The position numbers were made by a program, and so were the translations under genes. A stretch of 64,000 bases of DNA. Source: Flectonema sp. DT1601 (taxonomy: Eukaryota; Euglenozoa; Diplonemea; Diplonemida; Diplonemidae). The stretch spans positions 554,823 to 618,822 of the forward strand of contig OZ025807.1 in NCBI GenBank assembly GCA_964019425.1, in the 5' to 3' direction. Shown piece after piece: positions 49,409-60,819 of the stretch; within the stretch, counting starts at the first letter, position 1; each line of letters starts with the position of its first letter. The notes below the pieces were generated by a model. The model was not told the origin of the DNA. It saw nothing but the letters and a program-made list of their open reading frames with translations, and made no database searches.

Positions 49409-51380
49409 TGGAGTGATTTTGCGGCAATTCTTAAATTATTGAAAAAAGGAACAGTTTAGAGGGAAGGTGGAGTCAGTTTCTTTTCTTTTTTGACACTTTT
49501 TGTTATTTAAGAGACATTTCTTTCTTCCTTTTAATATTTGATTTTTATAGAACAATGTGAATGGGTTCATCACAATTTTAAAAAAAAAAAAAAAAAAAAC
49601 GTTAACGAACACCAACAAATAGAAGCAACCTAGTAAGGCAGTATATATATCGCATTTTTTCTGGAGTCTTATGGGAGATCTTTCTTGCAGGTTTCTCAAG
49701 CTTAGCTTAGATGTTCTTTTTTCTTCTAGCGATTATACCCTTCTCTTCCTCTCTTAAAATTATTTTTTAGGGAATTATGGGATACTAGTCCTGATATTTC
49801 TCATATTTTACTTCTGTTGATATTTATCCTACTGATTAGTAGAGAAGTCTCGGCAGAAGTTTATTTAAGAAAAACCCACGATAGCAATTCTTGTTTTGTT
49901 ATTATTATTTATTTTATTTTATTTTATTTTATTTTATTTTATTTTATTTTATTTTATTTTATTTTATTTTATTTTATTTTATTTTATTTTATTTTATTTT
50001 ATTTTATTTTATTTTATTTTATTTTATTTTATTTTATTTTATTTTATTTTATTTTATTTTATTTTATTTTATTTTATTTTATTTTATTTTATTTTATTTT
50101 ATTTTATTTTATTTTATTTTATTTTATTTTATTTTATTTTATTTTATTTTATTTTATTTTATTTTATTTTATTTTATTTTATTTTATTTTATTTTATTGT
50201 TTTATATTAAAACATCTTTCGCATGTAGTGAGACGGCAGACAGCACTCTATGTGACCCGGAATACCTGACGAGGTTGTTGTGGAAGACCTTTCTCAGATG
50301 ACGGATCAATGTTTCTGTGATTCTTATTCTTTAATAAATGTGTGTGGTATAAGTGTTTGATAAGGTGAGAATCACGGCGGCGGTTAGTTATGTAGCTTTG
50401 ATTCTTCTTTTATTTCTTTTTATGATAAGATGCCTCTTTTTCGTTGAGCTGTCGGTTTATTTTTTTTTTTTAATTATTATTTTCTTTCCATTCTCCCGCG
50501 TTTAAAAAAAAAAAAAAATTCAGGTAAGTCACACAATTTGTTGACACATCAAACGTAGCGGGTTTTAAGTTTCCTTTTTTTTGTTTTTGTTTCCCTCTCT
50601 TCTGGTTTGCTTCTCTTGAGAAATCTGATGAAGTGACACATACCAAAACGTTTGTGGGAATCGTATTTAGTTCGAATCCTGCCCTCTCTCTTTTTAATTA
50701 CTTATTGTAAACCCTTCATTCCTTGCGCTTGGAGATACACGTTTCTCGTTCGCATTGAGTGTAACATACTTAACGTGATACTTTCGTTGCGTCACCTAAG
50801 GCTCTCATCGGAAGGGTTGGGTGGTACAAACGGTGTCTCCTTAGTTTTATTAGTCGTTAGAAAAAAAAAAAGCAAAAAAAACGTTAGCGCACTTCAGTTG
50901 ACAGGGGTTAACACCCCTTCAATGAGCTGAGCTTCATACCTTTATCAGAATTTAGACGGATGAATTTTTAATAACAGATAAATGTTCACTCAATAAAAAA
51001 TGTAAAAAAAAAAAACACATATACCGAAGTTCAGTTTATTATCACAGTAATCCCTTCTGTGATGATACCCTCTTTCTGAAAGTGTCCTACTACCTCTGTT
51101 TGCATTAAATAAGAAAAAAAAAATAAAGATTTGAAAAAAAAAAAAAAAAAAAAAACTAAACGATTACCAAGAGCCAATCTAATCTACTTTAGTGAATAAT
51201 AATTACGTGCGGTAGCTTGCCTGGCTGGGCTCATCTGCAAGATTATTGTTTTGTGAATAAGTATCTAGCATTTCCTTTTTTTTTTTTTTTTAAAAAAAAA
51301 AGGAGTTTTTCTTTTTTGAATTTGTTGTATCCACAAATAATGATCTAATCATTTTCAAAAACAGGTACTAATAGATTGCT
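49409..51380. other. 2-kb spacer with pentanucleotide array
   Basis: This AT-rich spacer contains the (TTTTA)n array at 49909-50199 and several A and T runs. No coding frame outside the repeat is convincing. The last 20 bases carry the acceptor aaaaacag (51363-51364) for the next gene. Confidence 0.6.
49909..50199. repeat. (TTTTA)n microsatellite, about 58 units
   Basis: This is a nearly perfect pentanucleotide array of about 290 bases with no interruption. All three forward frames are open through it because the unit has no stop in this register; the translated repeats are meaningless. It is the longest pure simple repeat in the window. Confidence 0.98.
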
Positions 51381-54097
51381 ATGGACATCCTCTCCGAAGA
51401 CGGAGTTGAGTTCCAAAAGCTCAAGGGTATCTCTCCTTGTAAAGATTGGGAAGAGCGGGAAAAAAGATTTGTCTACATCTTAGGAGAATGTTTTCTAACA
51501 CTAAAAACAGTTTTGAAAGAAGACACAACGGAAGAACAACTAAAGGAATGGTTCAGTATTCAGGAAGGAAACGTTGAAAAGATAACAACAAACGGAAAAG
51601 AAGCAACTGTTTTTATTAAAGTCAAAGATCAGCCAACACTATTCAGACTTGAATCATCTCTTGGTAACTGCGATCTGATTGAAACAGCTGAAGGTGGCGT
51701 CACTGACAGAAACGAAGCAATGATGCTCTGTAGATTAACGTCAGCGATATTTCATTCTTCAAAAATTAATTGTCGACCAGCAGCACCTAAGCGCCCCCTT
51801 CTCTCTTATGGAGCAGCAGTAACTATCGCAAATGGTTACTCGGAAATTGTAAAGTCGATTGACATTCCGTTATCAGAAGGACGCTTTATCAAACTCGTGG
51901 ACAAACCCAACACTACTCGACTTGTCCTATCACCGTCAGAACATGTTAGAAAATCTTATGGCAAACTACGAACACCAGAGAGAATGCAACTTGAGCTCAC
52001 AATGAGAATTTCTGATGTTCTTCAACTTCCGAGTGAATACATCGCCTCTGTTGAGATCCAAGGAGCAGCCTTATCTCCTTTTTCAGTCTTACGAGTTCAA
52101 TCTGAATTATGGGAAGGAGCGATAAACAGGTCAACTTATATTACTAATAATCCAATAATCGTTACTGAGGATGAATGTTTATGGTACGATACTCGTCAAC
52201 GAAAAGTAACATCTAAAACTGAGGGAGTTGCTGGATCGTCGGTTTTTACGTGGCCGACACCGGCTCAGGTCGCAGCTGATTTAAACATAATATTATCTAC
52301 TATTCAGAAAACTAATATCTTTGTTGATAACGAGTTACTGAAACTACCTTCGTCAATGTCAGAAGTCGCAAAGGACGGAAAATCAAACTTTCAAGAAGAC
52401 TCATTTCTAAAAGAATTATTGCTACAGAATGACAAGTCCTTAACAGTTGCTAAACGTGTACCTCCAACTCCTCCTCCTAAGAATGTCACTAGTCCTAACC
52501 CAGTTGGGATTGTTGTAAAAGAGAGAGAAGTTTCTCGAGATCTTCCACAACCGGAATTCACAAAGAAAGAAACTATTCACCGAGAGAGACCTCCAGCAGC
52601 AGTCGAGACATCATTTGATGGTCACTCGAGAGATGAAATTACTTCCGCTATGATGAGAATTGTAAAACAGAGAAGAGCTGGTTTCATTTGGTGTAAAGAA
52701 ATTCAAAGAGATTCCCATCTTGCTGACGAAGCTAAACTAAACATTGACGTTATGATGGCTGGTGAGATCATCGCTGTTCAAAAAGGAATTCGTAGAGACA
52801 GAAATCAACTCATCCTCACAGCTCTAAAGGAAGGTCTCGATAAGATGAATGGACGAGTCATCTCTGAAGACATCCGCTCCGCTAAATCAGTAGGAAGTCT
52901 AAACTGGCGTAAAGTACACTCTTTCACTGATCTCGACGCTACTATCTCACAAGGTAACAAAAAGCAACAACGTGAAAACGAAAAACGTAAACGGGACGAA
53001 GAACGCCAACAAGACGCAATATGGCAAACTGAGCAGAAGCGCCGTGCAGTATGTGCAATTTATTTACTTGGAATATTAAATAAGAAGAAAAAAACACAAA
53101 AAAACAAACAAATCAACAGGAGGAAACCTCCCGCAAAACTGACATCCGTAAAGAACGTCTGGATGCTGCTGAAAGAAAGCGGAAGGAGGTTTGTATTTCT
53201 CTATTTGATTATGTTATGATACTTTTAGTTATCATTTTATTAATTAACTTTAATGATAGCAACAGCTTCTTGTCCAACAAGAAGCCATCCGACGCCAAAA
53301 GAAGGAGGCAGCTGATCGCAAAGCACGCGAAGAAGCTGACGTGCGCAGAAGAAAGCAGCGGGACGACTCCGAAATTAAAATGAGAAAAATCCTCGAGAAG
53401 AAACGACAGGACGCAGAAGACCGTCGAAAGGAAGAAGAAAATCGAAAGAGAAGAAGAGATGGCGTGGTATGTGTTCTCTCCACTTATGTGATTTGACTTA
53501 ATAAGAATTGAGAAGTCTGAAGATGTAATAAAAAACAATACAAACCCACAGAGAGAACCACCTTCAGTCCCAAAGAGAAGAACTGACATCGATGTTGATG
53601 CTCACACTCAATATGATATGCATATTATAAGATGGTTCTCAGGTAGAATGGAAGATGACCTGGTCAGCATTAGACGTCCTTTGATCATGGGGCTATCAGA
53701 CGATGCAATGAAGAAAATAGATAACGCTGAAGAGATTCTTGAAGCATGGGAACGACGTGTACGATCGGTCACAAACCCAACTCAGTCACTCGCGTGTTGG
53801 TATTTATTGGATTCGATTTTAAAGTCTCGTACCGCAGATTCATCAGTTAATAGATTTCGTAAAATCATTGAACCGAAATTACACACATTGGTATGTCTTT
53901 CTCTCTCTCTCTCTCAGCAGCCTCTGTTATCCATACAAGATAAACACACATAACAGACGACGAACTATCTCCCTATTAGATTTGATCTTAAACAGTTCGA
54001 CGCAAGCTTACAACTGGTCTCTACATGGACTGGTTTATTTCAGGAACCTTTATTAGAAGCAATCAAAGGAAAATTGCGTCAGCAATACGGTCGTTAA
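51381..54097 (+). CDS. coiled-coil nuclear-type protein with possible C-terminal CID-like domain
   Basis: Five exons (51381-53048, 53120-53188, 53260-53466, 53552-53890, 54044-54097) encode about 778 residues. Intron 2 may instead end at aacag (53265), which would drop two codons in frame. The first 330 residues are globular and not recognised. A Pro-rich linker (VPPTPPPKNV) follows, then about 200 residues of Lys/Arg/Glu-rich coiled coil. The last 120 residues contain ACWYLLDSILKS in a helical setting that recalls the LYLIDSI signature of CID domains, which bind the RNA polymerase II tail (Pcf11, Nrd1). Those proteins usually have the CID at the N-terminus. The CID call is tentative. A role in RNA 3'-end processing would follow if it is right. 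Confidence 0.75.
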
Positions 54098-54458
54098 ACA
54101 GTTGAGCAAACAATTTGTTATTTTTTTTTTCTTTTTATCAAAAAAGACCTTCGAAGGTGCGTTGGTAACCCGTAGCTCAACGAATCGGATATTATTTATT
54201 GTTCTGTTAGTGTTATGCAGGCCGGTATACGTAGTGTAGTGGACTGGTCTTCTTATTGTTACTAATGTTTTTACATACTTTTTTTTTCACTTACTATATT
54301 CATCAGATGCAGGAAAAAAAAAAAAAAAAAAAAAATCAAAGTAAATATGCAGTCACCCGTGTTGATGTTTTATTATTATTTTTTTATTTTTTAGTTTAAT
54401 CCCTTTTTTTTTATTCATTCTTTAGATTTTATACATCTCAACTCTTAAAAACACAACA
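54098..54458. other. intergenic spacer
   Basis: This 361-base AT-rich spacer has an A-run (54314-54334) and ends in a T-rich tract with acceptor ctttag at 54425. No gene is seen. Confidence 0.55.
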
Positions 54459-54914
54459 ATGGGAAACTGGGACAACTCATACGTCATGATACCAGTCGGT
54501 GTTCCAATTTATTGGTGTCTCGTCATGATGCCGCACTTTGCCAGAGTTAGAGCAACCTCAGCAGAGAAAGGTTTTGTCAACACAAACGGAGACCCCAGAC
54601 TGGCTGTAAAGAATTCAATGGAAGGCGATACCAAAACTGCTGGTTTTGTAAGACGCGCAACGGGGGCACATCAAAATGGTTGGGAGAATTTTACGGTGTT
54701 TCTATCAGCGTGTGTTGCTGCCTTGTTAGGAAAGGTGGATCATGAGTTTGTGAATGTTGCGATTATTTTCATTCTCGTGTTGCGATTGATGTACAACGTA
54801 TTCTACCTTGTCGTTTCTGAAGGACCAGCAAGCTATCTCAGAAGTTTCTGCTTTTTAAGTGCCATGGGTCTCACCTGGGCAATTTGGGTTAAAGCATGCA
54901 TCGAAGTGTTCTAG
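54459..54914 (+). CDS. MAPEG-family membrane protein (microsomal glutathione S-transferase-like)
   Basis: 151 residues, one exon, a typical length for MAPEG proteins. These are four-helix membrane enzymes of the endoplasmic reticulum that act in glutathione conjugation or eicosanoid metabolism. Visible: a first membrane helix (VPIYWCLVMMPHF), the hallmark RATGAHQNGWENF with the conserved Arg, Asn and Glu used for glutathione binding, and three further hydrophobic helices (LSACVAALLG; NVAIIFILVLRLMYNVFYL; FCFLSAMGLTWAIW). Which MAPEG subgroup it is cannot be decided. The splice acceptor lies 34 bases upstream at 54424-54425. Confidence 0.85.
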   Translation: MGNWDNSYVMIPVGVPIYWCLVMMPHFARVRATSAEKGFVNTNGDPRLAVKNSMEGDTKTAGFVRRATGAHQNGWENFTVFLSACVAALLGKVDHEFVNVAIIFILVLRLMYNVFYLVVSEGPASYLRSFCFLSAMGLTWAIWVKACIEVF

Positions 54915-55410
54915 GATTTGAGTTTAAAAAAAAAAAAAAAAAAATTTAAAAAAAAAGCATCTGGGATTCTCTCTTCTCCCAGTGTTTTTTTTCAACAGGA
55001 TATTTTTTTTTTTTTTTTTTTTCATTCTTTTTTTTTTTAATTAAATTGTCTAAAGTAGCTCGTATTTTTTTAAACACATAAGTGGAGTCTTCTTTCATCG
55101 ACTCACTTTTACTCGGTTCCTCTCTTATTAAGGACTCGCAGTGATTAATGACCTTTATTTTGGGTTATGTTTCACAAGCAATTCCTATTTTTTTTTTTTT
55201 TTTTCTTCCATTGTACTCAAAGTGAATCCTCTGCCTTTGCTCATTGGGTACAATTTTTCTAATCTACATTTAGTTAGGTGTGTTTTTTTAAAACTCTTCT
55301 TTTTATTTTATTTTTATTTTATATTCCTTTTACAGGATCTATTCTACAAAAATAAAAAAAGTTTGATAAAACTTTTTAATTTTAATATCTAAAATAGAAA
55401 ACAAAACTCA
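54915..55410. other. intergenic spacer
   Basis: This 496-base AT-rich spacer has A and T runs at 54926-54943 and 55003-55022. The tract ttccttttacag ends at 55335, about 75 bases before the next start, and serves as the likely acceptor. No gene is seen. Confidence 0.55.
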
Positions 55411-56049
55411 ATGGTTCGAATTGGGGTTTACGGTGGAGCCTTTGATCCTCCGACAAAGGCTCACATGCTATGCGTTGAAAACGTTCTAAACAGCAACGAA
55501 GTAGATGAAATGCTAATAATACCAAGCGGTGTGAGAGTTGATAAAAAGAACATGTCGCCATACGATGTAAGACATAAGATGACTACCTTAAGTGTGAAGG
55601 AGTTACTTCCAGGAAGGAACGTTTCTGTATCGGATGTTGAAAGAAACGGTTCGTTAAAAACTTTTGATCTCCTCTCAAAGTTAAAATCAGAACGTCAATC
55701 AGATGATATCATTTTCATTGTCGGTAGTGATTGGTTGCAATCTGGTTCATCAATAGCAGAGACGTGGTATCGCGGACGTGATCTCGTCAACAATTATAAA
55801 TTCTTAGTTCTGTACAGACCAGACACGATTCCTCGTCTATCAGACCTATCACAATATGGTCCAAATTTTACATGGCTCGATGACGATTCGAAATATCATT
55901 CCACCCTCTCTTCTACGTTCGTTCGACAGCAAATCTCTCGCTGTGCCCCAGTTGAAGATTACGTTGGTACATCAGTAGCAGGATACTTATCACAATTAGG
56001 ACTATACCGTGAGAGTAGAATCCCAATTAAGGATACTGCTGGTCTCTAA
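55411..56049 (+). CDS. nicotinate/nicotinamide-nucleotide adenylyltransferase-like protein (NadD/NMNAT type)
   Basis: 212 residues, one exon. The enzyme would join AMP from ATP to nicotinate or nicotinamide mononucleotide, the last or second-last step of NAD synthesis. The nucleotidyltransferase loop GGAFDPPTKAH (residues 8-18) carries the (H/T)xxH motif with Thr at the first place. The second signature SSTFVRQQIS (near residue 170) provides the STxxR residues. IIFIVGSDWLQ (near residue 108) matches the central strand of the family. The size is closer to bacterial NadD than to animal NMNATs. The exact substrate is not visible. Confidence 0.85.
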   Translation: MVRIGVYGGAFDPPTKAHMLCVENVLNSNEVDEMLIIPSGVRVDKKNMSPYDVRHKMTTLSVKELLPGRNVSVSDVERNGSLKTFDLLSKLKSERQSDDIIFIVGSDWLQSGSSIAETWYRGRDLVNNYKFLVLYRPDTIPRLSDLSQYGPNFTWLDDDSKYHSTLSSTFVRQQISRCAPVEDYVGTSVAGYLSQLGLYRESRIPIKDTAGL

Positions 56050-56234
56050 TTCATTACCTGAGTATTAAAAAAGATACGGCGACTTTAAGCCTTTTTAAAG
56101 TTAAGTATTATCCACGAGTCTCTTTGTATCTGCGTACTGATGTAACGCTTTTTTTTTTTTTTTTTTTTTAAGAATAATTGAGTGATCGTATTTTTACTTT
56201 TCTATTTTTATACATTCAGTGACACACTAAGTAA

Positions 56235-58736
56235 ATGAAATTCAGAAATCAAATTGAAAACACGCTATCAACTCTACTACTGCACAGTGATCACTCTGAT
56301 GAATTAGTTTCAGCTATATGTGACGACTGTGAAGTTCCGGAAATGATAATAAACGAAGTAACGGAGCAGATTGTCTGCGAGGAGCATATGGTACGACTGA
56401 GAGCTGTGTGTGATGATCTTAAAAATGAGAAATTAGCAGAAGGTTGGGAAGTAAGTCAATTCAGTACCGATATAGAAAAGTACGCAGACGTTATAAAACC
56501 ATCCTCGGTGAGTAGCATCTCTGATGCGATTGAGGAAGTCGTCACAATTTCAACAAAATTTCAAAAACAAGAATCTCAACAGACTGCTCTACGTGATGAA
56601 ATAACTCAACTTCAAAATGATGTTTTAAAACTAAAAGAATCTTGTGATGATTATTCTACTGACGGAGATATGAATCGAGAAAAGGAAACTCGCAAGCAAT
56701 ACTCGTCGCAATCATGTGACTTGATTTCGTTATTAGATACTTGCATCGAACAACAAACATCAACAGCACACCAAAACAGTCAGATTACGCTGTCAAGTAT
56801 TAATACTTTGGCAGACGTTATTTCATCTCAACAATTCGATTTTGATGTTCGTATGAAGGAAGCTGATGATACAGAAGTTCAAATTGATCAATATAACGGA
56901 AGGATTTCATCTGAATTGTACCTTTGTAAAAAACGACGAAGCCAAACTTCTAAAAAAATAAATTTAATGATGGAGATGCAGGTCGCAAGCAAACAGTTGG
57001 TCTGTAAATTAATTTTAAAAATTGAAAATGAAATTGAAGTGATGACTAATCGTAAAAAACAAATGATTGAAGAAATTAAAATTAGAAAAGGACAAGATCA
57101 ACATTCTGACCGAATTACAAAATCATCAAAAGACAATAATCAGCAAACGCATTCAATCATATGTCGAAAACGGCTACTACGTGATAAGAGTAAAAACTGT
57201 ATTTCAATTTTATCAAATTTAAAAAACATAATTTCAAACTCTGTTGAGAAATTGATGACTCGCACCAATTGCGTTCAGATACTTAAAAACTGTAAAACCG
57301 TTTCAAAACAAACAATCCTGGAATGCTACGCCAACACAACTAACTTACTCTCAAGATTAACACCTCAGCGAGATTCTGCTTCAATAATTTTTTGCAAATC
57401 AATTTTAAAAACAATCGAACCAAGAATATCAAACACAAACAAAACGTTCATCAAACACCAATTCGCATCTCGAAAATCGGAGCTTTCTGACTTTAAAAAA
57501 TTCAGCAGTTTGACTGAAGATCAAAAACTCCATTTGGAACGACATTCTGTTGCGAGGATGAATCAATTATTATCATCAGGTGATTCTAAGATGTTGAACA
57601 TAAATGAAATCCCACCTGTTTATATAAAAAATCAAGTTGTTAATAAGGTGATCCCGATAATACCGTTTGGACATCATCATCAACCAGCTGCTGTTGTGAC
57701 TGGTTTTTCGAATTCTACTCATGACATACCAATTGGAAATATCCCTCATCAGAATGACTACGATGAATCGAACATTATTAATGATATTATTCGAAACAGA
57801 TCAAAGAAAAAAACTAACATAAACGACAATCAAAAGACTGAAACTAACACAGCTGTAACGGGAGATATCTTTCCTCGAAAATCATCGACTGTGGCTGTGA
57901 TCGATTCTATAAGGATTACTAATATAAAACAACAACATAACAAAACCCAATCCAGTAAAACTGCTATCATTGACATGAATGACGTGAATACAATAAGTTG
58001 CAATACTTGGAGAGAGCTTGATTCATGTTGTGGTGATGTAGTCCCTGGTTGTGTGAGCGAAACCACTCCTGAATTAGAATCGTACTACACGATGTCGACT
58101 TATCCGATGGATGTTGCTGAAGAATGTCGGTTGTCTGAAGTTGAGAAAAAACGTCAATTAGGAAGTAAAAGATCTGAGTCTGTTGTTGCCACTTCAATCC
58201 CAGTCAATTCTTCAACTGTTGAAAACGAGCTCACTATTCGAAGACATGTTAAAAATGAAAATTGTAATTCTTCACGAGATAACACTACCTGGATAGGTCA
58301 TTACAAAGCAAACAGTCTGCTGAGTAAAAAAAAAACCAGCAGATCAACGAGTTGCTTAAGCAGAAAGCAATCAACAATCATCAGTGGATCTGATACTGAA
58401 AACACTTCAATTCAACTTTGGGATGGCGAACCACTACTTCCATCGGCACAGTTAGATGGCGTTGCTATAACGCATCGTAATTTTAGAGTCATGCAACCCC
58501 ATGGTGTCATCTTTGATTCATTCTCTCGTCTTGGTATTGGTATTATTATAAAACAAGTAAATGACGCACTGATGTCTAAAAGAGAATCATTTGTCTTGCG
58601 ACTTGAAATAAAATATTTCTTCCCTGGACTACCTTCAGTCTTACAATCAACTTATCATATTTACTGTGAGATCCTTGAGATGACAGGTTCTCATGTTGTT
58701 CTGAAGTTGCAACTCGAACAGCACGATGATGATTAG
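56235..58736 (+). CDS. large coiled-coil protein of unknown function
   Basis: 833 residues, one exon, start 15 bases after acceptor attcag (56218-56219). Residues about 1-340 are helical with heptad-like stretches. The middle (about 340-720) is Asn/Ser/Thr/Lys-rich and probably disordered. The last 100 residues form a compact-looking region with hydrophobic strands (GVIFDSFSRLGIGIIIKQ, then VLRLEIKYFFPGLP and VVLKLQLEQ). No membrane segment or catalytic motif is seen. A helical N-terminus, disordered middle and conserved-looking C-terminal fold suit a cytoskeletal or chromosome-associated scaffold, but nothing proves it. Confidence 0.75.
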   Translation: MKFRNQIENTLSTLLLHSDHSDELVSAICDDCEVPEMIINEVTEQIVCEEHMVRLRAVCDDLKNEKLAEGWEVSQFSTDIEKYADVIKPSSVSSISDAIEEVVTISTKFQKQESQQTALRDEITQLQNDVLKLKESCDDYSTDGDMNREKETRKQYSSQSCDLISLLDTCIEQQTSTAHQNSQITLSSINTLADVISSQQFDFDVRMKEADDTEVQIDQYNGRISSELYLCKKRRSQTSKKINLMMEMQVASKQLVCKLILKIENEIEVMTNRKKQMIEEIKIRKGQDQHSDRITKSSKDNNQQTHSIICRKRLLRDKSKNCISILSNLKNIISNSVEKLMTRTNCVQILKNCKTVSKQTILECYANTTNLLSRLTPQRDSASIIFCKSILKTIEPRISNTNKTFIKHQFASRKSELSDFKKFSSLTEDQKLHLERHSVARMNQLLSSGDSKMLNINEIPPVYIKNQVVNKVIPIIPFGHHHQPAAVVTGFSNSTHDIPIGNIPHQNDYDESNIINDIIRNRSKKKTNINDNQKTETNTAVTGDIFPRKSSTVAVIDSIRITNIKQQHNKTQSSKTAIIDMNDVNTISCNTWRELDSCCGDVVPGCVSETTPELESYYTMSTYPMDVAEECRLSEVEKKRQLGSKRSESVVATSIPVNSSTVENELTIRRHVKNENCNSSRDNTTWIGHYKANSLLSKKKTSRSTSCLSRKQSTIISGSDTENTSIQLWDGEPLLPSAQLDGVAITHRNFRVMQPHGVIFDSFSRLGIGIIIKQVNDALMSKRESFVLRLEIKYFFPGLPSVLQSTYHIYCEILEMTGSHVVLKLQLEQHDDD

Positions 58737-58851
58737 TTCTTTTTTTAATTTTTTTTGTTATCTCATTTACACGATGGTGGTCGGGTGTTTTTTTTCTTCT
58801 CTCTCTCTCTTCCTAATCATATTTTTTAATTTATTTTTCTCAGTAACATAA

Positions 58852-60398
58852 ATGATGCTTGGTGAGGTCCCGCCATATGGCGGAGGGCTCCCTGGCAGGG
58901 AGATAGCACGGCGTAAGATGATGGCCTTCTATGCGAGATACCTTCCTGATAAAGTTGGTCAAGTAGATAGTATATTGGATCAATATCCGGGTAATGAGGA
59001 AGCTGTAGTACAAGCCATGCAGACAAAGTATCCAACTTGGAATTTCGACTACACTCCACCAGATATAAGCCCAGCAATATCAACGAACTTACACATTCCG
59101 CAGTCAGCTGTTCCTGCAAGAGCACCTCAGATACAACATGGTTTCTACCCTGGTTCGATTCCCGGTGGGGGAGGGCAATCGGTCTATTCTGCTGGATCGC
59201 CACCACCCTTGGTTTATCATCCTCAGCAGGCTGTTGCTTCCGTACCGATGTCAGCATATCAACAGTCAGCTTTGGCGGTATCACCACCGCCAGCTGGTTC
59301 TCATCCTAGTAGAGATGACTTGGTCGATTTTATGACTCAGTTAGAAAATAAAATTATGAGCCATCAACGACAAGAAATGCACAGTCTCGAAGGGAAAATG
59401 CAACGCCTCGTCGACCTCGCTGAATCTCAGAGAAGTCGACAAGAAAATGAGACGAACGCTCTCCGACAACAGCAGCAGCAAGCACTTCAGGCAGTCGCTT
59501 TAATAAAAGAAGAATCCGAAAGGAAATATCATTCTTCGGAAGCTGAAAAGGAAAATGCGATTGGAACTCTTCGTAATCAAGTTGAGAGTCTGACTAGAAT
59601 GTTACAAACCAGAGAAGTGGAATCAAAGAAACAAGCTGACATGCTACGTGAGCGCGAGAAGGAAGCCCGTCTCAGAACTACAATGCAAGAACTCGAGGAC
59701 TTACGAACTAGAGAGTCTCACCGACTTAGAGATGACGTCATTGGACAGACTGAAGTTGATAAGGTATGCAATAAGATAATATTACTTCCTAACACGATGT
59801 TAGTACCTCTTACTCTAAACACAAATCAGCTTCGCAGTGAGAACCAACTGCTACGTGAAGAAGGTGAAGAAGGAAGAGAACTTATAATGGTTTGATTAAA
59901 TATAATTATTCTACTCTATTCTATTCTATTTTATTCACTACCAGTCATAATAAATAAACATCTCAACAGGAACTTCACGGAGCGATTGAAGAGCTTCGTC
60001 ACAGCAACAGGTCACAAACTACAGAAATACAAACACTGTTAGATAGTACTTCTGTTCTAAAGAGACATCAAGATCAACTAAGTAGAGACCTGAGTGAGGC
60101 ACGAAGTCCAAAACGGAATGAAGATTACATGATGTGGGCCAATGCAGAGATGGCTAAGGTTATGGCACAACAACAAGTCCAGCAAATGGCTAGTCAACAA
60201 AGGTTCACTCAGCCAGCAGGTTACCAACAACCTGCTGCTGTTGGTCAGCCAGCAGCACAGCAGCCTCATCCGTCTGTTGGGATTCCACAACCTGCTGTCG
60301 GAATATCACCACCGAGACCGAATAGATTACCGCAGCATGATTTAATGGCTTCACTTCAGAATAGGCATCAAAATAACCTTCGATACTCGGGTTATTAA
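58852..60398 (+). CDS. coiled-coil protein with N-terminal FYxxYxPxK motif
   Basis: Three exons (58852-59763, 59830-59889, 59970-60398) encode 466 residues; introns of 66 and 80 nt. Residues about 20-60 read RKMMAFYARYLPDKVGQVD, then ILDQYPGNEEAVVQAMQ and KYP. This resembles a short helical motif (FYxKYNPEK...L.KYKGREE.L...L..KYGPEP) that I recall from many kinetoplastid and other protist coiled-coil proteins. A Pro/Gly/Ser-rich linker, a long coiled coil (residues about 155-365) and a Gln/Pro-rich tail follow. A cytoskeletal or flagellar role is plausible by analogy only. The acceptor is ctcag at 58843. The 66-nt intron is a multiple of three and stop-free. Confidence 0.8.
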
Positions 60399-60442
60399 AA
60401 ATATGATACACTCTCTTGTTGGAACTGTACCAAGAGGAAGGG

Positions 60443-60475
<33 letters not shown>

Positions 60476-60819
60476 AAAACTAATCGACACTCCAAATCGA
60501 TAAGTCTCCTATTTGTATTTGTAATTGTTAATCACTTTTTTTTTCACACTGCTTGACAAGTTGCCTGACTCGCAGTTACTAATTAGAGTTCCTAGTAACG
60601 TGTGTTTTGTACCATTTAATAGAATGTATCAGTCACTGTGTTCGAGTAGTCCATATTTCTTCATCAGAATTAAAACTAAAAACAAAAAAAATGAATGACA
60701 AAATAGGGAAACGGTCGTGAGGTTACTTTAATGTTTTTCTTTGAAATTTGGTAGAAAAAAAACAAAACAAAACAACACAACACAACCAGTTTATTGTACC
60801 CCCTCAGGGAATCCACAAC
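60399..60819. other. intergenic spacer with A-run
   Basis: This 421-base AT-rich spacer has an A-run at about 60440-60471. The pyrimidine tract ccccctcag ending at 60807 is the predicted acceptor of the helicase gene. No gene is seen. Confidence 0.55.

Noticed and set aside
49817-50301. Three overlapping open frames through the (TTTTA)n array
   Set aside because: They are translations of the simple repeat (ILFYF...), without any coding support.
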